Below the pieces are notes generated by a model that did no database searches, was not told the DNA's origin, and was given only the letters and a program-made list of their open reading frames with translations. Shown here in pieces: positions 48,424 to 60,900 of a DNA stretch of 64,000 bases. Positions within the stretch are counted from its first letter, which is position 1. The number at the start of each line of letters is the position of its first letter. The position numbers and the translations under genes are program-made. Source of the stretch: Branchiostoma floridae (lineage: Eukaryota; Chordata; Leptocardii; Amphioxiformes; Branchiostomatidae). The stretch lies in assembly GCF_000003815.2 (NCBI RefSeq), contig NC_049993.1, forward strand, positions 7,749,762-7,813,761. The letters are read 5' to 3'.

Positions 48424-51400
48424 ATGGCGGCGCTCAGTAAGATTTTCGCCGGCTCGCAGTTCAATAAGACGAACTCTGCGGTTGCAGTGGCTGTTGTGGC
48501 CGCGATCTACTGGGCTTCCACGCGGAAGGGAACAAAGACTCCAGAGAAAGGCAGCAGGTAGGTTTGAGGCCGTAAAATTCGCCACAATTCTGTATAGAAG
48601 TTTGTTCAGATATAGTTGCAGATACAATTCTACAGGTACGGGCATGATGCAGAGCCCCTTTTGCATACTTCCGTAGGGTCTACATGTATAACATCACGCT
48701 GAGAAGTCAACAGTTTACAACAAGAGAATAAGGTGTGAAGTTTTTTATTGCATAATTTTTCCGTTTTAGGTCGATCAGATCTCTCTAACCTTGATCAGAT
48801 GTGAGAATATCACGTGATCGGACGATGACCTTTGTTCAGACACTTCGGTTAAAACTTGCTCCAGTTGCAAACGTTTCGAGTATCGCGGCAAAGAGAAGAA
48901 AGAAGGAGAACCAAATTTTAAATGTAAATGATGTTCTCATTGTTTTTCCTGTACATAGCATAGTTAGCACGGGTACTCACCGCCTCCCAGCTGCAAGGAG
49001 GCGGACAGGGATTAGCGCCCCTGCCCTTGAGGAGCTAGGTTATTCACCCATACACCCATACAAACACAAAGCAAACCGTAAAGTATCAAAAAGCGACCAC
49101 CCAAAGCCAAACGACCCGTAACCACGTCCAGAGCCTTCAACCACTTGAAGTTGGACGTCAATAAGAAGAAGAAGAAGAAGAAGCAACAAGTAGCAATATA
49201 CAAAGGATACTCGTAGCCCACTTGGCAAATGTCTTTCATCATTTTCACCTGGTCATGAGGTGAATGACCCATAGCACATTGACCTTTGTAACACATTGAC
49301 CCAGTTTATACAATGCACGTTCAATATACAACTCAAGGATTGCATATCTTCATGTTACATTACTTTTAGACACACTTTTACTTAAGGTGGCAATAAGGTA
49401 GTACTGAAACGACAGGAGGGGCGAGTAGAACAGAAATAAACAAAATATACAAAAATCCGCTGACTCCCGGGAATCGAACCCGGGCCGTCAGATCACAACA
49501 CTAGCCTCCTAACTGATCGAGCCAAAAGCCTGACAGGCGTTTTGCATGGTCAGTTAGCGCTACTTGAATCCCCACACTGTTACAGTACTACTAGCAGACT
49601 TCACCTCGCTATAACTGCCCTGTGAATGTACAGTCAAACCTGTATTAGCGGCCACCTTTGCATAACGGCCACCTGCCCATAGTGGCCACTTTTTGTCGGT
49701 CCCTTGGATTCGTAATGATTAAGAAATAGGCTTAGCGGCCACCTGTCCAACGCGGCCACAGCCACATGATTTCCGGTCCCGCAGGTACAAAAACACTGCC
49801 GATAACGGCCACGCGGACCACTGATCTATGTTTCGGCACGCGATCGGCTATATACAGCTGCCGTATGGTCACCCTACGCCGGATTTAAAACCTCTTTGAT
49901 TTATTTTCAAAACAAAACTTCGTAAACTGGCGCTACCCATACCCGCCGACAAACGAGGTCATATAAGGTCAATAGACGACACCAATATTACGGAGGTAAA
50001 TTGCGTTAAAGATACGTTCTAATACACTACCGCTTAGGTTAATTTTCATCACAAAAACTTTCTGAATGAATTGTTACAAAGACAAAATAATATGAACTTC
50101 AGGCTATGGTGGATTTTTCTTACATTTATTAAGAGATAAGTCTAAAATGACGAGACTTTTCTTGTGAGTACCACATTAGCATAATGGGCGAACCTGACGT
50201 GTGAACGCGGGAGGGAACACACGGACGGCGAAGTATCAAAGGATACAAGACGAAAGATCAAAGAAATATGACGATACCGGTCTCTTCAGACAATATAAAC
50301 TGTAGAACATTTAAAACTTTTTATAGCTTTTATTTTCTTAATACATATAGTGTAAAAATCATTGCAGTACATGTACAGTACTGTATTATGTGAATAAAGA
50401 TCAGTGGGTACTAAAACCATGTGTAACTTATTGCTTGTGGTCAATTAATTAGCATATTCTCTATAGGGACCACCTCTCTATAGTGGCCAATTTTGACCAG
50501 TCCCTTGAGTGGCCGCTATAGACAGGTTTGACTGTACAATGCAAATACTGCATTGAATTCACAGAAATTTAATCAAACATAAGAAATCTGTAAGTACCCT
50601 ATACTACAGGGAAAAATAGACTGGCTGGTATACAGCCTTTGCCAGGCTTTTCTTTTGAGAGTTGAGCAGATTGAACATGAGAAAATTGACACGCCTCAAA
50701 ATAGTCCCAAGGCCCATGTGCAGCCGGCCCTGTCCTCTGATGGCGAATCACCACTGTCCCATGGGATTACCAATCTAGAGAAAATTGCTGCATTGTGTAT
50801 ATTTGGATTACAGCACTAGTTCCCACACACACTGACACAGAAACATAAACTGCCAGCAACAAGTGAACAAAAGCCACACAAACAAACAAAAAACAGTACT
50901 TCATTCCCTCGGGGTGAACTAGTGATTATGTTAAAACTTAAGCTTTATAGTTGAGAATCGCAGTTGTTGGTGGAATTGTCTGCCTAATGATTTCCATAGA
51001 AAATCTTTTTTTCTGTCAAATGCTATGGGTATGACAAGTGCGTACTGTGTGGTATTAAAGTTTTCCCTTTTTTGACTTTGCAGAAAACTCCCAGATGTCC
51101 CGTTGGTGATCGGAGAGCAAGGAGACAAGAAAGAGAAAGCAGCAGTAGATGGAGTATTTCTTAGGTAAGATTTCTTAATACGTGGTACATTTATATATGG
51201 TTAGGCTACACCAATTTAATTTCTTGATTCACGGATTCGCTCGCTCCTATTTTTTGGCAAAATAAAATAAAAATAAAAATTATCACTCAGCAAATTTTCA
51301 CCATTAATGAAAGTTTGAAACCATTCACCAACTTTCTGGTGTAGCAAATTGGCCTTTATATTATAAGCTCCTTAAAGTGTGGGTACAGGTGCTGTTACTG

Positions 51401-51875
51401 TATAATAATAGTGTTTTTGTACTTTTTTCAAGCTGAAAACTTTTTTTCGTTATGTTTTGGATTAGCCGTTACCTTTACCCCAACCATTTTACAATTTTTA
51501 TTTTTATTTCGCCCTCTCGCTCCATATTTTTTTATGAAAAAATCCGTGAACCAAGAAATTAACTTGGTGTGGCCTTATATATATAAGTACAAGTATATCA
51601 TATGAAAATGTATGTCGTTGGTTGTTATTATTTGTCCATTAGATGTCATATGAAAACTAGTGATAGAAGTCATCAGAACAGACATAAACATATGGTATGG
51701 ATTGTACATTGCTTTGATTAGTTTTCAACCCTGTGTGTAGCTGAGAGATTAGTGCATTGAACTTTTGACTGTCTTACTGCAGTCAGAATTACCTCAGAAT
51801 TCAAGTGGCCACTCACCTACTAGTAGATGTTGTAACCTTACATTTGATAGGCTAGCCTTTAGCAGTCACTTTCCC

Positions 51876-51921
<46 letters not shown>

Positions 51922-54900
51922 ATTGGTTAGTTGGTTGGTTGGTTGGTTGTTTGATTGATTGATTGATCGATCAATTGGTCGATTGATTGGTTGATTGATG
52001 GTGCAAACATTGTCTTTACAGGAGGATATGGCAGATTCTGAAGATCTTGGTACCAAAGTTTTTCTCAGCTGAGGTAAGCTTTCAAAGTTTGAAATGGACA
52101 TTTTAGGTAGATGATAATGTTTATGGACAACAAGTGCATTTATTACTGTGTTGAGAGATTAAAGCTCTTCACATTTTTTAAACATTGGGAGACATGCAGT
52201 ACACAGTTGATGCAAGTAGGATAACATCTATACTTGCATAGATACCAGAATGATCTGTCAACAGATGTGTCAATGTTAGATGATTTCCAAATATGCGGCA
52301 AAACCCGAAGTCCATTGGAATGGGATAGGGGATCAAAAGCATGCTGAATGTAACTGTATACATGTAAATGCTGTTACTAAATTTGTGTTGATGTTATGAT
52401 GATGTATAGATTGGGTACATCGCCCTGGTGGCGTCCATGTTGCTGGCTAGGACCTACTGTGATGTGTGGATGATTCAGAATGGGACTGCCATTGAGAGGT
52501 AACTTTAGAATTCTGTGTTTTAAGAACTTCTGTGATGTGTTTGATGTGTATTGCTGCTTGTTTTAAAGACAAAATGCCTACATTTTTCATAAGACTTGGC
52601 AGAAGATTTTGGCAGAACAGCTATTTTAGTTGTCATCATCTTAGCCTGTATATGTTTAGTTTCATTAATTTACTTTTTTTGTTACTTGACNNNNNNNNNN
52701 NNNNNNNNNNNNNNNNNNNNNNNNNNNNNNNNNNNNNNNNNNNNNNNNNNNNNNNNNNNNNNNNNNNNNNNNNNNNNNNNNNNNNNNNNNTTTTTACTAG
52801 TCCCTGTAGTTTATGATGATAATGATGTTATACAAGTCTTTGCTTCACACTTCTTTTCTTCTTCTTGCAGTGCTATCATTGGAAGGAGTATCCCGCTGTT
52901 CAAGCAGCATCTCTTTAAATTCATCTATGCCATGCCTGCGGTAAGATTCTGTCCCTGTTTTTTTTAACCTGATAGTGTTACAAACAAATCATATTTTGTT
53001 ATACACTTATCACTGTAAATTTAAGAGCCTGTTTAATAGATTTTAAAGATAGGAGGAGGAGGAAAAATATTAGTAGCCCCTCAATTTTAGATAATCATTA
53101 TGTATTCTGCAGTTGTTTTACGCTTTATTTGTGACTAGTTCTGTGATAAGTAGGCTGTTTCAATTACATATGTTTGCATTCATGGTGTTTCATTAAAATA
53201 CGTTTTTAACTTTTCCGTGTACAGATTTCTCTGGTCAACAATGTTCTCAAGGTGAGTAATTAGATTTAACCTTTTTTGTGCATCAAAATTAAATGTTAAA
53301 GCAACAAAACAAAACTGATCAATTTTTTTTTTTTTACATTTCTATTTTGTCGCTGTTTTCTTTATTTCTCCACCTGGACCGAAGTAGGCTTGGCTACAGT
53401 ATCTTCTATCAAATAGTAAATGTCTCTGGACAATAAACATCTTTAGATACTGTAAATGCAGAAATGTTCGTGGTGGATTAATGTTCGCGGTTTTCGCAGT
53501 GACCACTTCACCGCGAACTTAAAACCACCGCAAACATTTTTCTATTATAGTATTAGACTGCAGTCTATGGTGTTACCGCAAACTTGAAACCACCGTGAAA
53601 AAGTCCTTTTTCCCACTACCGCGAAATGAAATCCCCGGGAACTTAAATGTATTTACAGTAGTCCGTCCTTTCACCATCAAAACTACTTTTGATTCTCAAC
53701 CAGAGTGGAAACCTGACAATGTTTTTTTAACATGTTTGTCTGTTACTTTACAGTTTGGCTTGAACGAGTTGAAGCTGAGATTTCGCACCAACCTGACCAA
53801 CCATCTGTATAGCCAATACCTCAGGTAAGTAACCTTGTACTGCTTGTACCTGCCCCAAAAAAAATGACAAAGGCCAAAAATCTCAGTATTTGATCCATTA
53901 AAAGAGGACTACAAAGGATAGTGAAAAGTACCTGTGTGCACATAATGACAAAGGCATTGTGAACAATTACATGTAGTTAAGTGCAACATGTATTACTGAA
54001 TAGATTATAATTTTATCAAAGGTTTATTGAAGTTTGTAAATATAACTAGGAATCAGATGAAAGAATTTAAAGATTTTTTTAGTCATTTCTACACGACTTT
54101 GTGATTATCTAAGTTTAATTTTACTTTAAAGTCCTGCTTACCTTTCTTCAGGGGTTTCACCTGCATTAAGATAATTTTTGAAGTTATGATCTAAAGTTCT
54201 GCTACTTTTCTTCAGGGGATTCACCTACTATAAGATGACAAACCTGGACAACAGGATTGCCAATGCAGACCAGCTGCTGACCCAGGATGTGGAGCGGTTC
54301 TGTAACTCAGTAGTGGACCTGTACTCCAACCTTAGTAAGGTGGGTATGGGCATGAGTGGGGAATTAGTTGTCATGGTGTTGTGTAGTATGTGTGTGCTAT
54401 CAGGGTTGGTTAAGTCCACTGTCCTGATTGCCCGTGCTATTTAGGCCAGTGCATGTCATACCATACTTTCCGGAATGGGGCAGTGCAATTTTTTCATGAA
54501 TGAGGGTATATATTGGTCTACTAGCTTGACTAATAAATCATGCAACTAGCAGCTTACCCAACTAACCAACCCTAGAAGATTGTACAGACAGGCATAAAGC
54601 AAGATTATGCTTCTTGCCATTTCTTATAAAGACATGACATCAGATGATCTACTCAAAGAACATATTTAGCAAGCTGAAAGAGTCTCAACTCCTTGGTCTT
54701 GTAGTTAGAATTGTTACATGCTTAAAGTCCGTGTGTTTGTGTGTATATGTGTGTGTGTGTGTATGTGTTTGTGTGTGTGTAGTTTGTTTGTATGCATGTA
54801 TGAGTGCATTAACATTTTTCTTTCAATTTTTTCCATTTCTGCAGCCGATAGTTGACATAGTGATCTATGTGAAGAAGTTGACCGGCAGTATTGGTGCCCA

Positions 54901-57900
54901 GGGACCAGCTTCCATGTTAGGCTACCTGGTTTTCTCAGGCCTGATTCTCACAAGGTAAGATGTTCTCTATAGTGTAAAAATCTTAGTGGTTTAATACATA
55001 GGTTTTCTAGCCTTTTTTCTTCACCTATGGCTTGTTTAAGAAAGCTCTTGTCTTTACAATTGGTTTAGTGTCCAGGTCACAGAGCAAGTAAATTGCTACT
55101 CTCTAAGCAGAGGTTGATAGGGAAAATCATAAGAAAAAGGTTTCAATTTTTGCCATTAACCTCTGCTTGGAGGTAAATAATATCTGTTTCAATCAGTCAT
55201 CAGCAAGTCTGTATGTGCCATATTTGGCCAGTCTGTGATGTCATTTATATCTAAATAGAAAAAAAGATACATACAAATCAGGGCTTTAGCCAGCTCAAAA
55301 TTTTTTTCCGTCAGCCAATTACAATCGTCGCGAAAACCGCAAAAATTAATTAGAAGGACTGAACTAAGACCTTGAAAAACGGGTTTTAATGAAATTATCG
55401 TATGCGAAAGGGCGCAGACGCACATTGTCAACAATCATAACAATAGCAAAACAAACAGTGTGTGGCTTTTACGGCCGTGGACGGCGTCCCCAAGCCGCCT
55501 GTAGCTTCCACCAAGGATTTTTGTCTGTAAAGGTTGACGGATTGGTTCTAAAATTTTTCCGTCAGACGCAGCAAATTTCCGTCAATTGACGGAAAAACGG
55601 ACGCTGGCTAGAGCCCTGATACAAATAGAAAATAAAGAATTTTCCCGTTGTTGGGGATGGCCATGTATTCATGTTTAAACCATGTTGCAGGTTGCGACGT
55701 CCCATCGGTAAGATGACAGTTCAGGAACAGAGGTACGAGGGAGAATTCCGCTACGTCAACTCCAGGCTCATCACCAACAGGTAAGGAAACACCTTGAAAC
55801 AATTTCTGTTAGTCTGAAAAGTAAAGAATACAAGTGTCGTAGGTAAGGCTAGTTCTCCTTTATCTGTTGGGTAACCTGAAACAGAATATATAGGCCTGGG
55901 ATATCAAGCCAACAGAGGGTGATCTCATCATATAGCAATATCTTCAAAATATTGCAGTTGTTTTCAAAATATTGCACGGTCCATTGACACAGATAAAGGT
56001 TACCTGACGGTCAAAGGTGAACTAGCATTCCAATAAGATCTGTCTGATGCATATTGTTTTGAAAGTTACCTGCACCAGTGCAGGTATGCAGATAGAAGTA
56101 TTTTGAGCTCTGTCACGGAATTGCCTATGTCTGTAGTCAGTTTTACAATACCACTATTATGCAGTACCTCTGTAATGTGCAAGGAGTCCTGCATGGTAAC
56201 ACTGTTGTGGTACTAGCAGGGTTGTAGCCAGCACCTGTCCTTCAGTCCTTTGAGTTTGAAGGAATTTTGCAGCTGGGGACTGAAAAAAGTTTTCCCCATT
56301 CCGTCCCCTGGGACAGACAAAAATTGATATGTAAAGATATAAAAAAACTGAAACCCATGTGTTCTTCTTCACCAAGACAGATGTCATTGAACAGTTAGTC
56401 TACAAGCACAATTTGCACATCAGAATGCAGGAAATAGTGTTTCAGAGGGTCTTTATTTAAAAATTTTCTGGGACCCAGACCCCCTAGAAATGATGCGCAA
56501 CGTCACGCCATGCCTTCGGTGCTCGATTCCCAGTCAAAATCAAGGGGACTGAAAATGATTTCAGGCTGGTTACAACCCTAGGTACTAGCACATTATCTGG
56601 GCACTAAAATTTGGATCAGGTTTAAAAAAAGTTGTACAAGTTTTTGTATCCTATTTTTGTGGATAGATCCTTGACAATCAATCTGTGTTTTGTTGCTATA
56701 GTGAGGAGATTGCATTCTACCAAGGCAACCAGCGGGAGAAGGCCACCATAGAATTGTCATTCCAGAAACTGGTCAGTTGCTTTAATTGGTTTAAACCATT
56801 GTATTTTAGACTTTCAAAGTTTGTTAAAAAAACATGTATGAATGTTCCAGAAGGGTAGAATGACTATCTCTACTTGGTTAAACAGATACTAAAAGTGTTT
56901 GGTATGTGGTCAACTATGAACACAATGTCATAGTATTACAAATTTTTGTGCTAATTTGATGCGTATGTTTAGGTTGAACAATTTTATTTTTGTTTCAGAT
57001 TGAGCACCTGAGAACGTTCATCGTGTTCCGTTTCTCCATGGGATTTGTGGACAACATCATCGCTAAGTGTGAGTATTACTTTCTCAGGCAAATATTTACT
57101 CTATACATGTCTTACAGAAAGTTATGTGTACATGTTTATGAACTTGAAGAACAAGCCATCAAACAAGCATGTATTGCAGTCATTTGGGTGCTTGTATTTG
57201 GACACATCACAGAATACCTTTAATAGCCAAATTAATGGGCCACAAACCAAGAAATTCAATTTGCATGGCGTTTTATCCTAAAAGCCTATTGTTATACTTT
57301 TCCTCAGATGTGGCCACTGTGGTGGGGTACCTTGTTGTGAGTAGGCCATTCCTGGACCTGGCCCACCCCAGACATCGGCACAGCACACACAGTGAACTAC
57401 TGGAGGTCAGCACTTGTGGCTTGTCTTTAGGCTTTAGAGTTTGCATACATGTATCACTAAGATTGATTTATTCATTTATTGGTTTGGCTGTTCAACATTG
57501 GGACCTGCTGTTGAATATGATCATGACCAGAAAATGTTGTACGCTATTTATTTTGTCACAACTACTTCAATGTGAAAACGTTTGGCTCTTGATGATGACT
57601 GTCCTCTACCTGGCTTCTACAAGAATGGTGAAAATTTTTATTTTTTAATTATTTTTTTAAAACACCAAAATCGAATTTTTTAAAATATGAATGTTTAATA
57701 CAATATACAAAACATATTCTACACATATAATACGTTATGATACATCACAATAGATATTTTAGAGATTACTTTATACTGTAGGTAATTGATGATATAATTG
57801 TCTCCTGTACAGGACTACTACAAGAGTGGACGTATGCTGGTGAAGATGGCTCAAGCCATCGGCAGGATTGTCCTGGCTGGGAGGGAGATGACCAGGCTGG

Positions 57901-60900
57901 CTGGGTAACTCACTTTCTCTCAATTAAGCTCTCTCTCCCTTTCTCTCTCTCTCTGTCTCTTGCTCTCTCACTCTGTCATTTGCTCTCTCTCTCACACACA
58001 CACGTACACAGTTAACACACACACACTCTGTCTCTTGCTGTCTCTCTCTCTTTCTCAGACACACACTCACACACACAAACACACACTCTCTGTCTTTTGC
58101 TCACTCTCTCTCACACTCACACACACTCACTCTCTGCCTCTTTCTCTTACAATCTATCTCTCCCTCTCTCTTCTGTAAGCAAAGTGTGAAAGAATTCTCG
58201 TATATCCTTAATTGTCTTTTCTCCAGGTTCACAGCCCGTGTGACTGAACTGATGAAGGTTCTCGGTGACCTGAACAAGGGGAAGTACGAGAGAACGATGG
58301 TGTCAGCGCAGAACAGGGACAGGGTCGAGTCTGAGGTGCCCCTCATCCCGGGCAGCGGGACTTTGGTGGAGCAGGACCACATCATAAAGTACAGCAGTTC
58401 TTGTGGTTATTTTTTAGGCCAATGGCATCTTAATTCGATTAATGCTACTTCACCTTTATCCACTGGGTAACCTTTATCCGTTGTATCTTAAAGTGGGTAT
58501 TTATGGATATCAAGCCAACAGATGGTAGCTTGAAACTGCAATGTTTAGTGGAGCAGGACCACAATCATCATTAAGTACAGCAGTTTTTGTAGTTGTTATT
58601 TGTTATCTTTGAGTTGATTACCCACACAAAGTCCACTCAACTGGATATGCTTTTGGAAACGATCAGACGTTTCAGATGATATCCATTGTCTTTTCGTCGG
58701 TGACATTGAAGAGATCTAGTTGGAGAGCAGGTGTTTATATAGTCCTAACAATGAATTGATATGAAAGAGAAACCTGCTCTCCAACTAGATCTCTTCAGTG
58801 TCATTGAGGAAAGATAACAGATGTTAACTGAAATGTCTGACCACTTATATCCAGTTGTTTGAGTAATTGCTGTTCAGTCCACTCTAGCTCTCCAAGTATT
58901 CCAATCATTCATGATATTTTTAAAGTCCTCTACACGATCCCTGACATCCCTAGCTATTGGGTTGCCCAACTCAGGAATAAGCATGTCTTGGCCTCCAAAG
59001 TAACAGCTTACTTGCCAGCTCTCGCTTGTTCTTGTAACAGTGTCCTACGATTCTCATTCTTCCTCCCTCTTAGTGGTAGATAGGCAGGAGTTTGTCCCTT
59101 CAATTCTTCTTTTGTTGGATGCTGATTTGTAACTGTCAAAACCAGCTGGGAACTTTCCTGACACATTGACACCCATGAACCAAATGCACTAGCGTCGATA
59201 AAGGTTAGACATCCAGGAAGTAACTCTTTGCCGTATCGAACTTTCTTGTCATTTGTGTAGGTTTGAGCATGTTCCACTTGTCACACCAAATGGGGATGTG
59301 CTTGTCAAAGACCTTACGTTTGAGGTAAGTCCAGACTGCATCATAATGTGATAACCTGAAGCCATGAACTTTGTCAACACTTATTGTTTTTGTTGTTGTT
59401 GTCCTCATTTTACGTCTATTATTATGCTAGACATGGCCTCTTGGTACTTACATTTGAAGTGTGGCAGCATAACCATGTTTTTCAGAATTAAGTTTCTTAT
59501 GAGCAAAGTATTCACTTCGTACATTTATTAAGTCTAGACATCCACATAAACAATATTTAAAGACTTGTTAATCTCTACAACTAGATTTAGTGATACTGAA
59601 ATAGAATGATGGATGTCACTTGAAAAGTCTCCATTTCTTATCATTCATAGAGACTGTTGTCTTTCATTGCATATTGTATTTAGTTTTAGGTACCATTGAA
59701 GAATGTTGTGATATCATCTTGCCCCCCTCCCCTGCAGGTGAAGTCAGGATTGAATGTTCTGGTGTGTGGTCCTAACGGATGTGGGAAGAGCTCCCTCTTC
59801 AGAATACTGGGAGAGGTGAGGAACAGATGTGCTGCACGAAATATCGTAAATTTCTAGAACTCCATTTTAGATGATATGTAAGTTGTCCTACACCATGTAC
59901 ATATAAATGTTCTTTTTTAATATGTATTGCTTATGTGTTTGTCAGCAGGGCTAGCCCTTTGTAATAGCCATAGGCTAGTTGGGCAGCCCTGGCTGTGTGT
60001 TCGTTGCAGCCAAACCAATAAATAAAATAAAATAAAGTGTCAGTATTAGCCACTGTAGTGCCAGAACATGTAGAAACCTATTAAACGGGTTGTGTATCCG
60101 TGTGTATAAATCTTGTCTTTAAGTTAATCCTAATTAATGACCTACCAGTCAACACCTACAAACGCATGCACATACACCTTTCCTAATTCATACAATAATC
60201 CTCCTTTTATCATTAGGTACACATTAGGAATAATCATTGATAATGATTGTATACATGTCACTGTTTGCAGAAATAATTGTTTTTTGTTTGTATCTTCAGC
60301 TGTGGCCTTTGTTTGGAGGAACCATGACCAAGCCAAAGAACAAGAAGCTCTTCTACGTGCCTCAGGTATGGGTAACAAAACCTTTGGTATACATCAGGCC
60401 AAAGGTCTGTTTCTTACTAAATGCCATGGGTCAAGATACCTATAGATATGAAGTTGTATTTCAGGTTGAATTACATTCTGGAATGTTAGAGATTAGACTC
60501 TATAAACATCATGATTGCAGTATTATGGTCATATTTTCTGCCTAATCTGCAAGTAGTGCTTGGTACCATTCATTACTCTCAGTTAGTGGTGCGTACCGGT
60601 TCGCCGAACCGGACTTGGACTTGCTATAACTTTCGGTTCAAGTCCGGTTAAAACCGGAACGTCAAAAACCGGTTTTCTGGAAAACCGGAAATCTCTTTCT
60701 TGTTGTATACTAGTAACATCTAAAAACAACGCTAGATGCCTATGTAACTTTTTAATCGCAGCCAACAGGCCAGAAAATAACGTATTTCTGCGTATTGTCC
60801 TACCGCCATAAGCCAAGCACATGGTCGCGCCGCGGCAACCTTCTTTCAAAATCCGGCAACGGGCAAAAATGACAGGTTGACTTTAGCAATATTACCCATG

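Noticed and set aside
49455..49540. Functional tRNA on the minus strand
   Set aside because: A and B boxes are present but the anticodon stem and acceptor stem do not pair; better explained as a tRNA-derived repeat.
58859..59277. Possible exon between ABCD3 exons 15 and 16
   Set aside because: Exons 15 and 16 join in frame and match the family without it; the open pieces look retroelement-like and are frame-broken.
59205..59408. Minus-strand frame with [12 protein letters not shown]
   Set aside because: It is the antisense shadow of ABCD3 exon 16.
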